Origin: an uncultured Prevotellaceae bacterium
GTDB taxonomy: Bacteria > Bacteroidota > Bacteroidia > Bacteroidales > Bacteroidaceae
NCBI GenBank assembly: GCA_945833925.1
Contig: CAMAFX010000021.1
Span: 1 to 35,061, forward strand
Reading direction: 5' to 3'
DNA length: 35,061 bases
The notes under the pieces are model-generated. The model was not told where the DNA came from. It ran no database searches and saw only the letters and a program-made list of their open reading frames with translations. Shown piece by piece: positions 16,077-25,130 of the stretch (positions are counted from its first letter, which is position 1; the number at the start of each line of letters is the position of its first letter). Position numbers and translations under genes: made by a program.

Positions 16077-18707
16077 TTAGAACTCCTGTCCGAGGATGAA
16101 GTGGAACTGACTTCCCGAGTAAGCCTTGCTGCCGAAGATTGGGTCGAAACCGTAAGCCCAGTCGATACCAAGCAGACCAACCATAGGAAGGAAGATACGC
16201 ACACCGAAACCGGCACTCTTCTTCATATCGAACGGATTGAACTTCTTTATCTTGCTCCATGCGTTACCAGCCTCGAGGAATGTCAGCGCGTAGATGTTGG
16301 TGCTGGCACCGAGCATCAGAGGATAGCGCAACTCGAGGGTGAAACGGTCGTAGGCATAACCAGCATTGCCGTTTGGCGTGAGGGCGCCGTTGTCGTAACC
16401 GCGCAGACCGATGGTCTCGGTGGCATATGTCGTGCTGTAGCCCGAGGTTCCGTCACCTCCCACATAGAATGTCTCGAACGGAGAGAGCTTGTTGGCATTG
16501 TAGTGACCCAACAGACCGAACTCGACGCGTGCCATCAGGACGAGACACTTGCTTCCCGGTGTGAGCGGGGTGAAGACACGTCCCTTGAACTTCCACTTGT
16601 GATATTCAATCCAGCGATACTTCTCCTGCAACTGACTCTGGTAGTTCGATGCGTAGTTGTTGTTGGCAAGGTTTGCGTAATCCTTTCCGTCGAACAGTGA
16701 GTAAGGAGGAGTGAAGGTTGCCTGGAGCAGGAACTCGGAGCCCTTACGTGGGAATATCTGGTTGTCGGTAGATGCACGCGACAATGTGAAGTTGAGGTTG
16801 ATGTTGTTGCACGAACCGTTTGACACGAGGAAGTACTGCCAGTCCTTGAGCATGTAGCGTGTGTACGACAACTCTGTCATAAACTGGAAATAGTCGTCGG
16901 GCCAACGCAGACGCTTACCCCAACCTAACGACAGGCCGACGAGTTTCACGAACTTGTCTGGGTCGTAGAAGTTCTGGTAGTAGTTGTAACCGTTCGAACC
17001 GTAACCATAGAGGTAACTGTTATAGTAACTGTTATAATAAGCTGAGTTATAGTAGTTGTCGCTGACATCGGTCTGCTTAGAGAAGAAGGCACTTACCGAC
17101 AACTGGTTGGGACGCTTGCCTCCAAACCATGGGTTGACGTAGGACACGCTGTACGCCTGGTAGTAGCGTCCGTTGGTCTGACCGCTGATGCTGAACGTCT
17201 CGCCATTACCCTGAGGCATAACACCACGACGCAGACCATCCTTCTTGAAGAGGTTGGCAAGACAGAAGTTGCTGAACTTCAGACCAATCTTTCCGATGAC
17301 ACCAGTCTGTCCGTAACCGAGCGAGAACTCAATCTGGTCGTTCGACTTTGGCGTGAGTCCCCATCCGAGGTCCACCGTACCGTCCTCTGCGTTGGGCTGT
17401 ATGTCATAGTTGATACTCTCTGGGTCGAAGTGTCCCATTGATGCAATCTCACGGTAAGAACGCTCGAGTGCCTCCTTGCTGAAGAGGTCGCCCGGCTTGT
17501 TGCGCAGTTCACGACGTATGACATTCTCGTAGACACGCTCGTTACCCATAATCTTCACGTGGCTGAGGTGTGCCTGGATGCCTTCGGTGATACGCATCTC
17601 GAGGTCGATGGAGTCGCCTACGATGTTCATCTCGCGCGGGTCAAGACGGTAGAACACATATCCGTTGTTGTAGTAGAGGTTGCCGATGGCATCGTCGTCC
17701 GACGACAGACGCTCGTTGAGCAACTTCTGGTTGTAGATGTCGCCCTTGTTCATTCGGAGCATATACTGCAGGTAGTCGGTGGTATACAGTGTATTACCCA
17801 CCCATGTTATGTTGCGGATGTAGTAGCGGTTGCCCTCTTCGACAGTAAGATACACATCCACGCTCTTCTCGTCGTGCGGAACCACCGAGTCGGCTATGAT
17901 GAGGGCGTCGCGGTAACCCAGTTCACCGTACTTGTCAATAAGGTTGTCCTTTGCCTCCTTGTACTTGGCGTCGGTGAACTTCTTCGAGCGGAACCAACTG
18001 CCAATGTTGTGGCGCTCGTGGATGCTCTTCAAGGCACCCTTCTTTATCAGCGTACCCTTTATCTCCTTCTCAGAAAGGTTGCTATTACCATTTATATATA
18101 TATGGTTAACCTTAACCTTGCTCTTCTTGTCGATGTTGACGTCCACGATGACCTTGCCTGGCTGTGCCACATCGTCGCGCTGAACGATGTTTATCTCTGC
18201 ATTCTTGAAACCCTTCTCGTCGAAATACTTCTTTGCGAGAATCTTGGCGCGGTCTATCATGTTTGGAGTTAACTGGTTGCCCTCCACCAGACCGAGCTTT
18301 GCCTGCATGTCCTCGCGCTCGCTCTTCTTCAGACCGGGATAGTTGATCTGCGAAATCTTTGGTCGCTTTGTCAGTTCGATGTGCAGGAAGGCAGAGTCGC
18401 TGACAAGGCTGTCAACACTGATCTTTACATTCGAGAAGAGTCCGTTCTTCCAGTAGCGCTTGATAGCCTTCGTGATATCGTCGCCTGGGATGGTGACACG
18501 CTGGCCAACGCTCAAGCCCGACAAACCTATCAGCAGGTATTCGTCGTAGTTGTTCACACCACCCACGCTGATGCCTCCGATGGTGTATGTTCGGGGCGTT
18601 CGCGAGTAGTCAACCTGCGGTTTCACCTGTACGGTCTGTGCCACAACCAGCGCAGGCATTATACATGCCAGAAACAAAACTGTTAATATGCTATATATTC
18701 TTTTCAT
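16077..18707 (-). CDS. bamA: outer-membrane protein assembly factor BamA
   Basis: An 876-residue essential outer-membrane insertase. The signal peptide (~1-23, ending LVVAQ) is followed by the POTRA region to ~440. Successive repeats are recognisable by a helix followed by G-Y/F and paired strands, such as GISVGGVNNYDEYLLIGLSG, INGNSNLSEKEI and WVGNTLYTTDYLQ. The 16-stranded barrel covers the rest. It contains a Tyr/Asn-rich loop (NSAYYNSYYNSYLYGYGSNG), the conserved LRGY motif in ETIGLRGYDN on the loop that folds into the barrel lumen, and the C-terminal aromatic end (FHFILGQEF) typical of outer-membrane proteins. Length is in the range for Bacteroidota BamA. It sits between uppS and the ompH chaperones that deliver its substrates. 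Confidence 0.96.
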   Translation of the reverse strand: MKRIYSILTVLFLACIMPALVVAQTVQVKPQVDYSRTPRTYTIGGISVGGVNNYDEYLLIGLSGLSVGQRVTIPGDDITKAIKRYWKNGLFSNVKISVDSLVSDSAFLHIELTKRPKISQINYPGLKKSEREDMQAKLGLVEGNQLTPNMIDRAKILAKKYFDEKGFKNAEINIVQRDDVAQPGKVIVDVNIDKKSKVKVNHIYINGNSNLSEKEIKGTLIKKGALKSIHERHNIGSWFRSKKFTDAKYKEAKDNLIDKYGELGYRDALIIADSVVPHDEKSVDVYLTVEEGNRYYIRNITWVGNTLYTTDYLQYMLRMNKGDIYNQKLLNERLSSDDDAIGNLYYNNGYVFYRLDPREMNIVGDSIDLEMRITEGIQAHLSHVKIMGNERVYENVIRRELRNKPGDLFSKEALERSYREIASMGHFDPESINYDIQPNAEDGTVDLGWGLTPKSNDQIEFSLGYGQTGVIGKIGLKFSNFCLANLFKKDGLRRGVMPQGNGETFSISGQTNGRYYQAYSVSYVNPWFGGKRPNQLSVSAFFSKQTDVSDNYYNSAYYNSYYNSYLYGYGSNGYNYYQNFYDPDKFVKLVGLSLGWGKRLRWPDDYFQFMTELSYTRYMLKDWQYFLVSNGSCNNINLNFTLSRASTDNQIFPRKGSEFLLQATFTPPYSLFDGKDYANLANNNYASNYQSQLQEKYRWIEYHKWKFKGRVFTPLTPGSKCLVLMARVEFGLLGHYNANKLSPFETFYVGGDGTSGYSTTYATETIGLRGYDNGALTPNGNAGYAYDRFTLELRYPLMLGASTNIYALTFLEAGNAWSKIKKFNPFDMKKSAGFGVRIFLPMVGLLGIDWAYGFDPIFGSKAYSGSQFHFILGQEF

Positions 18708-18770
18708 CTAAATATGCTTGAGTATCCAGAATGTGCAATGACGCGTCGGCGGGCATTGTACATTCACTCT

Positions 18771-18829
18771 TCATTCTGTACCTGTAGACTTATTCTGTGC
18801 CCGTGGACCTATTCTTCATTCTGAACCTG
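18771..18829 (-). repeat. short duplication at the 3' end of uppS
   Basis: The uppS terminal codons for QVQNEE (18829-18812) recur 44-45 bp further on (around 18785-18768), again followed by a stop. On the plus strand this appears as TTCATTCTGAACCTG and TTCATTCTGTACCTG, with a 19-bp unit ATTCTGT(A/G)CC(T/C)GT repeated at 18773 and 18792 between them. The stretch lies in the uppS-bamA gap and looks like a small tandem duplication that has drifted. Confidence 0.6.
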
Positions 18830-19552
18830 CGCACTGGTCTTGCCGAAACGACGCTCGCGCTGCTGGTAATCGACGATTGCCTTGTAGAGTTCCTCCTCGA
18901 GAAAGTCGGGCCAGAACTTGTTGGTGAAATAGAACTCGCTATATGCGCACTGCCACAGGAGGTAGTTGCTGATTCGGTATTCACCACCGGTGCGGATGAG
19001 TAACTCTGGATCGGGCATGAAGCTGGTCTGCAGTGCACCTGTCAGCGTGCTCTCGTCTATCGTCTCGGGGTCGAGTTTACCATCCTTGACCTGCTGCGCA
19101 ATGTTCTTCATTGCGTCGGTCAACTCCCAGCGCGATGAGTAACTGATGGCGAGCACCAGTGTCATGCGGTCGTTGTTCTTGGTGTCCTCGATAATCTTGT
19201 TCAGGTGGTTCTGCACTGCCTCTGGCAGACGGCCGAAGTCGCCGATGACACGCAGGCGCACGTTGTTCTTGACGAACACCTCTTCGTGCAGACGGTCCAG
19301 GATGAGTTGCATCAGTGCCTGCACCTCGAACGACGGACGGTTCCAGTTCTCTGTTGAGAATGTATATAGTGTAAGATACTTGACACCCAGACGTGTACAC
19401 TCCTCTGTGATGCGTGTAACTGTCGACACGCCCTCCTGGTGACCTGCCGTACGCGGCAATCCCTGTGCTTGCGCCCAGCGTCCGTTGCCGTCCATGATGA
19501 TGGCAATGTGCTGTGGTATGCGCTCGAAATCTATTTGTTCCTTATAACTCAT
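18809..19552 (-). CDS. uppS: isoprenyl (undecaprenyl diphosphate) synthase
   Basis: A 247-residue cis-prenyltransferase making the C55 lipid carrier for peptidoglycan and O-antigen from FPP and eight IPP. The catalytic Asp (D21) is in the hallmark [14 protein letters not shown], with R-T-AGHQEG following. The substrate-binding segment [14 protein letters not shown], the conserved RIGGE-like [15 protein letters not shown] and AYSEFYFT near the end are all present. Length is normal. The ATG at 19552 lies 3 nt after the stop of the DUF6089 gene, so translation is probably coupled. Gene order DUF6089-uppS-bamA is the typical Bacteroidota arrangement. Confidence 0.96.
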   Translation of the reverse strand: MSYKEQIDFERIPQHIAIIMDGNGRWAQAQGLPRTAGHQEGVSTVTRITEECTRLGVKYLTLYTFSTENWNRPSFEVQALMQLILDRLHEEVFVKNNVRLRVIGDFGRLPEAVQNHLNKIIEDTKNNDRMTLVLAISYSSRWELTDAMKNIAQQVKDGKLDPETIDESTLTGALQTSFMPDPELLIRTGGEYRISNYLLWQCAYSEFYFTNKFWPDFLEEELYKAIVDYQQRERRFGKTSAQVQNEE

Positions 19553-19555
19553 ATC

Positions 19556-20311
19556 TTAGTTGTTACATTTTCTATATTTTGGGCAAAGGTCGTATGTTAT
19601 GAAAAACATAAGACACGAATAGCAGTCCTTGTTCTTGAAACCCGAACTCTGTATGTTGTAGGGCTGGTTCAACTGCGGCGCTGTATTCGGTGCATCCAGT
19701 TTGTCGGATGTGGTGAAGCGTACAGTCCACTCGGCTCCCACGTTCAGTCGGTGTGCTATCTTGTATTTCACTCCCGCTCCCAATGGGACGTTGAAGGCGA
19801 AATCGGTTCCGCCCTTCGTGGCGAGCGTGAATCCTGCACCTGCAACGGCGTAGGGCGTGATGCGGCTGTGCTGCTTGTAACCTCCTCCTTCGCCGTAGCC
19901 CCAGAAGTTGAATTCGAACTGGGCGCCGAAGTCCACCAGGTTTCTGCTGAAACTCACCGTCGTAGGCACTCCTCCTGCAGGCGACTTGTCGGTAGCATCT
20001 GTCGGGATGAAGAATCCGTCGGACGAACCGGAGATGTGTCCGACTGCCAGATTGCCCTTCAGCACCATCCTCGGGTTGAAGACGCGTCGTGCAACTACGC
20101 CTCCTATGGCTCCGGGATGCTTGAAAGGCTTGCTGCTGACATCGCCCAGATAGAAGTCGGTTCCCAGACAGGCACCCAACTCCAACTTGTACTCCAGTTC
20201 CTGAGCCACCATCGTCAATGGCAGCATCAACAGGGTCAACATCACTACTCTTGCCAGTCTCACTCGTTCGGTCTTTGTTCTGTTATCAATCAACAGCCCG
20301 CACTGGGGCAT
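19556..20311 (-). CDS. DUF6089-like outer-membrane beta-barrel protein
   Basis: A small exported beta-barrel protein of the kind encoded just before uppS and bamA in Bacteroidota (DUF6089-like). A signal sequence (VRLARVVMLTLLMLPLTMVAQ) precedes alternating amphipathic strands: YKLELGACLGTDFYLGD, VVARRVFNPRMVLKGNLAVG, ITPYAVAGAGFTLAT, NVPLGAGVKYKIAHRLNVGAEW. The barrel probably has 8 strands, and the function is unknown. The ATG at 20311 lies 3 nt after the preceding stop, but it puts 23 residues in front of the signal core. A GTG at 20263 (giving an MRLARVVM start) or the ATG at 20242 would give a more normal signal peptide, so the start is uncertain. Co-transcription with envelope genes suggests an outer-membrane biogenesis role. 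Confidence 0.75.
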   Translation of the reverse strand: MPQCGLLIDNRTKTERVRLARVVMLTLLMLPLTMVAQELEYKLELGACLGTDFYLGDVSSKPFKHPGAIGGVVARRVFNPRMVLKGNLAVGHISGSSDGFFIPTDATDKSPAGGVPTTVSFSRNLVDFGAQFEFNFWGYGEGGGYKQHSRITPYAVAGAGFTLATKGGTDFAFNVPLGAGVKYKIAHRLNVGAEWTVRFTTSDKLDAPNTAPQLNQPYNIQSSGFKNKDCYSCLMFFITYDLCPKYRKCNN

Positions 20312-20314
20312 GGA

Positions 20315-21685
20315 TTATTTCTTATTGAAGGCAACACGGTTGAGGCGTCCTCGCCATGTCTCCTTGCCTGCCACAATCCAGATGAAGCCCTCTGCGTCGA
20401 CCGTTGCCGACAGTTCTGCCTTGGTCGACTTCAACTCAGCAGGAACGCAAAGTTTTTCCATGGGCATCCAGGTGATGCCGTAGTCCGGACTGTAGTGTAT
20501 GGTGTCCATTGCCTCTGCAGTTGCGTCGACACCAGCACCGCCGAAGGCTATCAGTCCGTCGTCGTATGGGAAGACGAACAGCGGCTTTCTGTCGGGGCAT
20601 GCATTGCGGCTGTCAGAGTTGTGCGAGAAGTACATCCACTTCGACTTCTCCTCGCCTCCTGCCGATGACAGGGGCTTCGACCACAACTCGGCACTCTTGT
20701 CCGTGTTCTCGACAGAAGAACCAGCCATAACCAGTCGCTTGCCACCGTTTTTCATCTCCATAACGCACAGGTTCACGTTGCTCTCTGGCAGACATGTGGC
20801 ATCGTCGTCGAGCAGTTCCTTGCACTCGTTTCCGCCAGCCATGTCATAACTTACCACCGACTTGCCGGCTGTGTCTATCGTATATATTCGCTTCTCGCTG
20901 ACGCCGGCAAACAGGCGGTTTGCCTTTGCAGGAAGAAGTTCGGTCCAGTTGATGCCGTCGAGGCTCTTCACCACGCTGCCGTCCTTGCAGCCCATCATGA
21001 GGGTGCCGTCGGCGGTCTGCTTCAGTGTCTCTGTACATGGCTCGGCAAGAGACACACTGCTCAGTGTCCAGGTGCCAGCGTCCGCTGTGCGCTTTGCGCA
21101 TACCACGTTGCCCATACCGTCCTTGGCCATCATCACGAGCATGCCGTCCTTACCAGCCACTATGCCACGGCTGGCGAGTCCCTCTATCGAGGCTTCGCTC
21201 TCCATCATCTTCCATGTCATGTCATTCTCGTCCTGCTGATGCACATTGACCTTGACGGTATAGATGCGGCTGCCCGACCCATCCGTGGGATAGATCTGGA
21301 ACTTGAGAGGCTGACTGAAGTTGAGCGAATCCTGTGCGCTGTAGTTGTACCAGGTGATGTCGTCGTAGGTGTAGGTTGCCAGTCCGGTAAACGAAACGTT
21401 GGCAAGTATGGCGTCGACATGCGTGTGGCACGGCAGCGAATCGGTGTTGGCGATTGTCAACGAACGCTGGTCAATCACCATGGGGAAAGCAGCACCGTTG
21501 AAGGTTACGGTGTAGAAACTGTCCTCGCTAAGGTAGATGTCGCGCTTGAGAGTGCCAAGCGAGAAACCGGAAATATAGCACAATGGGCTTGTCTCGCCTA
21601 CCTCCTCCTCCGAATTACAAGATGGCAGGAGCGACGACACTATCACAGCCATGAGGACGGGAATGAAAAATGATTTTATCTTCAT
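20315..21685 (-). CDS. DUF6242-like lipoprotein (beta-propeller type)
   Basis: A 456-residue exported lipoprotein. I chose the ATG at 21685 (MKIKSFFIPVLMAVIVSSLLPSC) and not the more upstream ATG at 21742, because it gives a clean type II signal peptide with lipobox LPSC (Cys23). An N-terminal beta-sandwich region (~30-165) contains a structured YTVTFNG...VDQRSL...TVKVNV pattern. It is followed by repeated blades with Trp/Asp/Gly motifs (SLDGINWTELLPA, SPDYGITWMPMEKL, GFIWIVAGKETWRGRLNRV) like a kelch or BNR-type propeller. It resembles the DUF6242 family restricted to Bacteroidota; the role is unknown. It is the first gene of the envelope operon, and the next gene begins 3 nt after its stop. 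Confidence 0.72.
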   Translation of the reverse strand: MKIKSFFIPVLMAVIVSSLLPSCNSEEEVGETSPLCYISGFSLGTLKRDIYLSEDSFYTVTFNGAAFPMVIDQRSLTIANTDSLPCHTHVDAILANVSFTGLATYTYDDITWYNYSAQDSLNFSQPLKFQIYPTDGSGSRIYTVKVNVHQQDENDMTWKMMESEASIEGLASRGIVAGKDGMLVMMAKDGMGNVVCAKRTADAGTWTLSSVSLAEPCTETLKQTADGTLMMGCKDGSVVKSLDGINWTELLPAKANRLFAGVSEKRIYTIDTAGKSVVSYDMAGGNECKELLDDDATCLPESNVNLCVMEMKNGGKRLVMAGSSVENTDKSAELWSKPLSSAGGEEKSKWMYFSHNSDSRNACPDRKPLFVFPYDDGLIAFGGAGVDATAEAMDTIHYSPDYGITWMPMEKLCVPAELKSTKAELSATVDAEGFIWIVAGKETWRGRLNRVAFNKK

Positions 21686-21761
21686 ACTTTTTGCAGTCTT
21701 CTGTTTCGCCGACGTACGCTTGTGCACACAACATTTACGCACGCGCGAATTTTCAAAGGTG

Positions 21762-21794
21762 CAAAATTACTCTTTATTTTTACAAATCGGAAAA
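21762..21794 (-). promoter_or_regulatory. probable promoter of the envelope operon
   Basis: On the minus strand TAATTTTG (21769-21762) matches TAnnTTTG. TTTTCC (21794-21789), 19 bp upstream, is only a partial -33 element. The predicted start ~70 nt before the ATG at 21685 fits the AT-rich gap 21743-21931, which otherwise contains no gene. Confidence 0.45.
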
Positions 21795-21931
21795 AATCGG
21801 GCTGCTTTCTTACTTTTTTTGGAAAATTTTTAGACTTACACAAAGGACGCGTTCGCTTTTTCACACTTTTTATGAGTATAAACGACGGTTAAAAGGCTAC
21901 CTCATGCCGGTCGGCCGATGGCTTGCCTGCC

Positions 21932-23008
21932 TCACATCTTGCGCCTGAAGCAACGTATCTCGTTGCCGTCTATCGTGTCGGTCGAGACCAGTCTCGCCTC
22001 GGGCAATGAGGGAGCCTTCACTCCGGCGCCCAGCACCACTGGTGCGGTCTCCACCCTTATCTCGTCCCACAATCCTGCCTCGATGAAGCGGCGCAGCACC
22101 TCTGCCCCACCCTCTACCATCAGTGTCTGCACCTTTCTGCCGTAGAGTTCGTCCATCAGGGCATGCAGGTCGTTGTCCTTCCACACCAGTGTCTCTGCCT
22201 CTTCATTGAACAGGGCAAGGGTGGACGGAAGCGAGTCGTGGGTGTCGATGACAACACGCAGCGGGTTCTTGCCGTGCCAACTGCGCACGGTCAGCGAAGG
22301 ATTGTCTGCCAGTGCCGTTCGTCCACCCACCAGTATGGCATCCGAGAGGGCACGCATCCTGTGCACCAGCGTCGTGGTGAGGGCTGTCGAAAAAGCCACT
22401 CTCCTGCCTGCACTGCCATTGGTTCCGTCATTGTCGCCACACTGCTGACTTTTCTTCTGCTCTGCGTTCTGTCCTATTATGCCGTCGCTGCTCTGCGCCC
22501 ATTTCAATGTCACGAACGGACGCTTGCTGGTGTGATAAGTAAAGAAACGGCGGTTCAGTTCCTGACATTCCTTCTCGAGCACTCCCACCACCACCTCTAC
22601 ACCGGCGTCTCTCAGTTTCTTGATACCCAGACCGTCCACCTTCTCGAACGAGTCGCGGCAGCCTACCACGCAGCGCGGTATTCGTTTCTCGATGATGAGG
22701 TCGGCGCATGGCGGTGTCTTGCCGTAGTGTGCACAAGGCTCCAGACTGACATAGATAGTGCTGCGCTCCAGCAGTTCGGGACGTCGCACCGACCTTATGG
22801 CATTGACCTCGGCATGCGGACCGCCGCAACGGCGATGGTAGCCCTCGCCTATTATCTTTCCGTCGCAGACTATCACGGCTCCAACCATGGGGTTGGGAGC
22901 AGCACCTGCCTGTCCGTTTCTTGCCAGTTGGATGCATCTGCGCATGTATTTTTCGTCATTTTTTTCAGTAAAAGCACCGTTTCTTGTCATTTTTTTGTAG
23001 ATTTGCAT
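21932..23008 (-). CDS. ribD: bifunctional riboflavin biosynthesis deaminase/reductase RibD
   Basis: Converts the GTP cyclohydrolase II product by deamination and then NADPH-dependent ribosyl reduction. The N-terminal CMP/dCMP-deaminase-like domain (~22-160) shows NPMVGAVIV, the zinc His in GGPHAEVNAI, and the two zinc Cys in EPCAHYGKTPPCADLI. The C-terminal reductase domain (~175-358) shows RPFVTLKWAQSSDG, SDAILVGGRTALADNPSLT and the VEGGAEVL motif. The longest frame starts at 23008, but family members start close to the EKYMRRCIQLA segment, so the ATG at 22990 (MTRNGAF) is the likelier start. That start also leaves room for the divergent prmC promoter. No other rib genes are adjacent. Confidence 0.94.
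   Translation of the reverse strand: MQIYKKMTRNGAFTEKNDEKYMRRCIQLARNGQAGAAPNPMVGAVIVCDGKIIGEGYHRRCGGPHAEVNAIRSVRRPELLERSTIYVSLEPCAHYGKTPPCADLIIEKRIPRCVVGCRDSFEKVDGLGIKKLRDAGVEVVVGVLEKECQELNRRFFTYHTSKRPFVTLKWAQSSDGIIGQNAEQKKSQQCGDNDGTNGSAGRRVAFSTALTTTLVHRMRALSDAILVGGRTALADNPSLTVRSWHGKNPLRVVIDTHDSLPSTLALFNEEAETLVWKDNDLHALMDELYGRKVQTLMVEGGAEVLRRFIEAGLWDEIRVETAPVVLGAGVKAPSLPEARLVSTDTIDGNEIRCFRRKM
22998..23005 (+). promoter_or_regulatory. possible -7 element for prmC
   Basis: TAGATTTG matches TAnnTTTG and is 22 bp before the prmC ATG. No clear TTTG lies at the right distance upstream. It overlaps the longest possible ribD frame, which is one reason to prefer the shorter ribD start. Confidence 0.4.
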
Positions 23009-23026
23009 TAACTAAGAAGTACGTCT

Positions 23027-23935
23027 ATGAGCATTTATCGCGACTCCATTCAACAACTCTGCACCGTTTTCCCACAGGGCGAGGCTACAGCCATGATGCG
23101 AATCGTTATGGAAGAAAGGTTCGGACTTTCGCAAACCGACCTTTTACTGGGCAAAGATAATGAATTATCTGCAAACGACATCAGCGAACTGCAGATAATT
23201 GTCGGCAGACTGTCGAAAAGCGAACCTTTGCAATACGTTCTGGGCTGCACGGACTTCTGTAATCTCAAGATTCGGGTGGCACCCGGCGTACTCATACCAC
23301 GTCCCGAAACCGAGGAACTGGTGAGGTGGATTGATGAGAGCGAGAAGGATGAAAGAGAAAGGGGTGAGAGTGAAAAGCGGGAGAGAGACGCAGGAGTAAG
23401 AGCAAAGAGTGAAGCCGGCGAGAAAAGCCGGGCGCGGGTTCTCGACATCGGCACCGGCAGCGGATGCATTGCCCTGGCACTGGCATCGCTGGACTTTGAG
23501 GTCGAGGCGTGGGATGTCAGCCAGCAGGCACTGTCCATTGCTCGGAGCAACGCCGAGGCGCTTGGCCTGGACGTCAAGTTCCGTATGGCAGACATACTCA
23601 GCAGTGATTGCACCACTACGAACAATTACGACATTATTGTCAGCAATCCACCATATATCTGCGAGAAGGAGAAGAGCGATATGGACAGTAACGTACTCGA
23701 CCACGAGCCTCATCTGGCATTGTTTGTTCCCGACAGCGACCCACTGCTTTTCTACCGCACAATTGCTCGTTTTGCATCCAAAACACTTAGCAAAGAGGGA
23801 CTAATATTCTTCGAGATAAATCGTGCCTACGCCAACGAAACCATCAGTATGCTACAGCAGGTCGGCTTCTGCGACATCGAACTGAGGCACGACCAGTTTG
23901 GCAACGCTCGCATGATTAAAGCAAGATTGAAATGA
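23027..23935 (+). CDS. prmC: release factor glutamine methyltransferase PrmC
   Basis: A 302-residue SAM-dependent enzyme methylating the Gln of the GGQ motif in RF1/RF2. The N-terminal helical domain (~1-75) is followed by LGCTDFCNL...VLIPRPETEELV, the SAM-binding VLDIGTGSGCIALAL (138-152), and the catalytic NPPY (207-210). Between the PETEELV strand and the SAM motif is a ~30-residue, highly charged insertion (residues ~103-136; 23333-23434) of Glu/Arg/Lys/Ser encoded by purine-rich DNA. This is longer than the usual short linker at this position, although all catalytic motifs remain. The gene overlaps recX by 4 bp (ATGA), implying coupled translation. Confidence 0.93.
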   Translation: MSIYRDSIQQLCTVFPQGEATAMMRIVMEERFGLSQTDLLLGKDNELSANDISELQIIVGRLSKSEPLQYVLGCTDFCNLKIRVAPGVLIPRPETEELVRWIDESEKDERERGESEKRERDAGVRAKSEAGEKSRARVLDIGTGSGCIALALASLDFEVEAWDVSQQALSIARSNAEALGLDVKFRMADILSSDCTTTNNYDIIVSNPPYICEKEKSDMDSNVLDHEPHLALFVPDSDPLLFYRTIARFASKTLSKEGLIFFEINRAYANETISMLQQVGFCDIELRHDQFGNARMIKARLK

Positions 23936-24417
23936 AAAAGATTATTACAGAAACTGAAGCACTGTGCCGCATGACTGCCCTCTGTTCGGCAAGCGAGCAG
24001 TGCGAACACAAGATACGCGAAAAACTGGTGAAGATGGGGCTTGACAACAGCACCATCGAGAAGATTATCCTCTACCTCTACGACGAGCGTTACCTGGACG
24101 AGAACCGCTTTGCCAACGCCTATGCCAAGGACAAACTGCTCTACAACAAGTGGGGACGGGTCAAGATAGGGCAGAACCTGCGGATGCTGCACGTCAGCCA
24201 GCAGTCCATAGCCTCTGCGCTCGACGGACTTCCTGAGACTGAATACACGAGCATTCTGCAGTCTCTGCTGAGCAGCAAGGCGCGCTCTGTCAAGGCTGAC
24301 AACGACTACGAGCGCAACATGAAACTGATACGCTTTGCGCTGGGCAGGGGATTCGAGATGCAAGCCATCCGACAGTGCTTGCCCGACAGCGCCGAAACCG
24401 ACATCTTCGACTTCTGA
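23932..24417 (+). CDS. recX: RecX family regulatory protein
   Basis: A 161-residue all-helical RecX-type protein. Family members bind inside the RecA filament groove and inhibit it. Three tandem three-helix repeats are visible, with motifs such as CEHKIREKLVKMGL, IIEKIILYLYDERYLDENRFANAYAKDKL (described in parts) and WGRVKIGQNL...Q.I. The start overlaps the prmC stop by 4 bp and the ComF gene follows 2 nt after the stop, so the three are probably one transcript. recA is not in the window. Length is typical (about 150-170). Confidence 0.88.
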   Translation: MKKIITETEALCRMTALCSASEQCEHKIREKLVKMGLDNSTIEKIILYLYDERYLDENRFANAYAKDKLLYNKWGRVKIGQNLRMLHVSQQSIASALDGLPETEYTSILQSLLSSKARSVKADNDYERNMKLIRFALGRGFEMQAIRQCLPDSAETDIFDF

Positions 24418-24419
24418 CC

Positions 24420-25109
24420 ATGACTGACGGCGCCCTCAACTCTCTGTTTTCCCAGCATTGCTGCATCTGCAACAATCTGCTGACCAACGCCGACGACTTC
24501 ATCTGTCCGCATTGTCTTGCCTGCGTCCAGACGGCACGCAACGGCAACTATGTCGAGAGCAAGGTGGCAAAACTCTTCTGGGGAAAGACTCAGGTGTGCC
24601 GTGGGGCAAGCATGTGGACTTACTCGAAAGGCTCGCACAGTTCGAAGATACTAGTCGAAATGAAATACGGCAAACGCATCGACATCTGCCGCAAGACAGG
24701 CAGGATGTTTGCCGCATCACTGCTCGACAAGAATTTCTTCTCGGACATCGACGTCATCATACCCATACCTCTCGCAGAGGAGAGAAAGCGCCAGCGCGGA
24801 TACAACCAGGCCGAACAGATATCGCTCGGCATACATGACGCCACGGGACTGCCAGTCAACACCCATTCGCTCGTCAGGGTGGTCAACAACCCCTCGCAGA
24901 CAACGGTTGCAGGAGTGTCCAGAAACGACAACGTGAAGGACATCTTCTCGCTCTCAGAAAATAGTTGCCTGGACAACATGCACATACTCGTGGTCGATGA
25001 CATCCTGACCACAGGAGCCACCATCAATTCTGCCATCCAGGAGATTATGAAGGGAGCCAACAACTGCACTTTCAGCATACTAACCATCGCTCTTTCAGAC
25101 AATTCTTGA
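24420..25109 (+). CDS. ComF family phosphoribosyltransferase-like protein
   Basis: A 229-residue ComF/GntX-type protein. I chose the ATG at 24420 (MTDGALNS), just after the recX stop, over an upstream in-frame ATG at 24375 inside recX. An N-terminal four-Cys zinc finger (HCCICNNLL...FICPHC) precedes a type I PRTase fold with IIPIPLAEERKRQRGYNQAE, and the PRPP-binding loop is ILVVDDILTTGATI. ComF in naturally transformable bacteria helps process incoming single-stranded DNA together with DprA. In most bacteria its role is unresolved. It is the third gene of prmC-recX-comF. Confidence 0.9.
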   Translation: MTDGALNSLFSQHCCICNNLLTNADDFICPHCLACVQTARNGNYVESKVAKLFWGKTQVCRGASMWTYSKGSHSSKILVEMKYGKRIDICRKTGRMFAASLLDKNFFSDIDVIIPIPLAEERKRQRGYNQAEQISLGIHDATGLPVNTHSLVRVVNNPSQTTVAGVSRNDNVKDIFSLSENSCLDNMHILVVDDILTTGATINSAIQEIMKGANNCTFSILTIALSDNS

Positions 25110-25130
25110 AAATAATTCGTTGTTGATAGT

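Noticed and set aside
19439..20668. 409-codon plus-strand ORF opposite the DUF6089 and DUF6242 genes
   Set aside because: Antisense shadow across two real genes and their junction; Cys/His/Ser-rich with no family features.
24375..24419. upstream start for the ComF gene
   Set aside because: It lies inside recX and adds a basic, non-conserved stretch; the ATG 3 nt after the recX stop puts the zinc-finger Cys at the usual distance.
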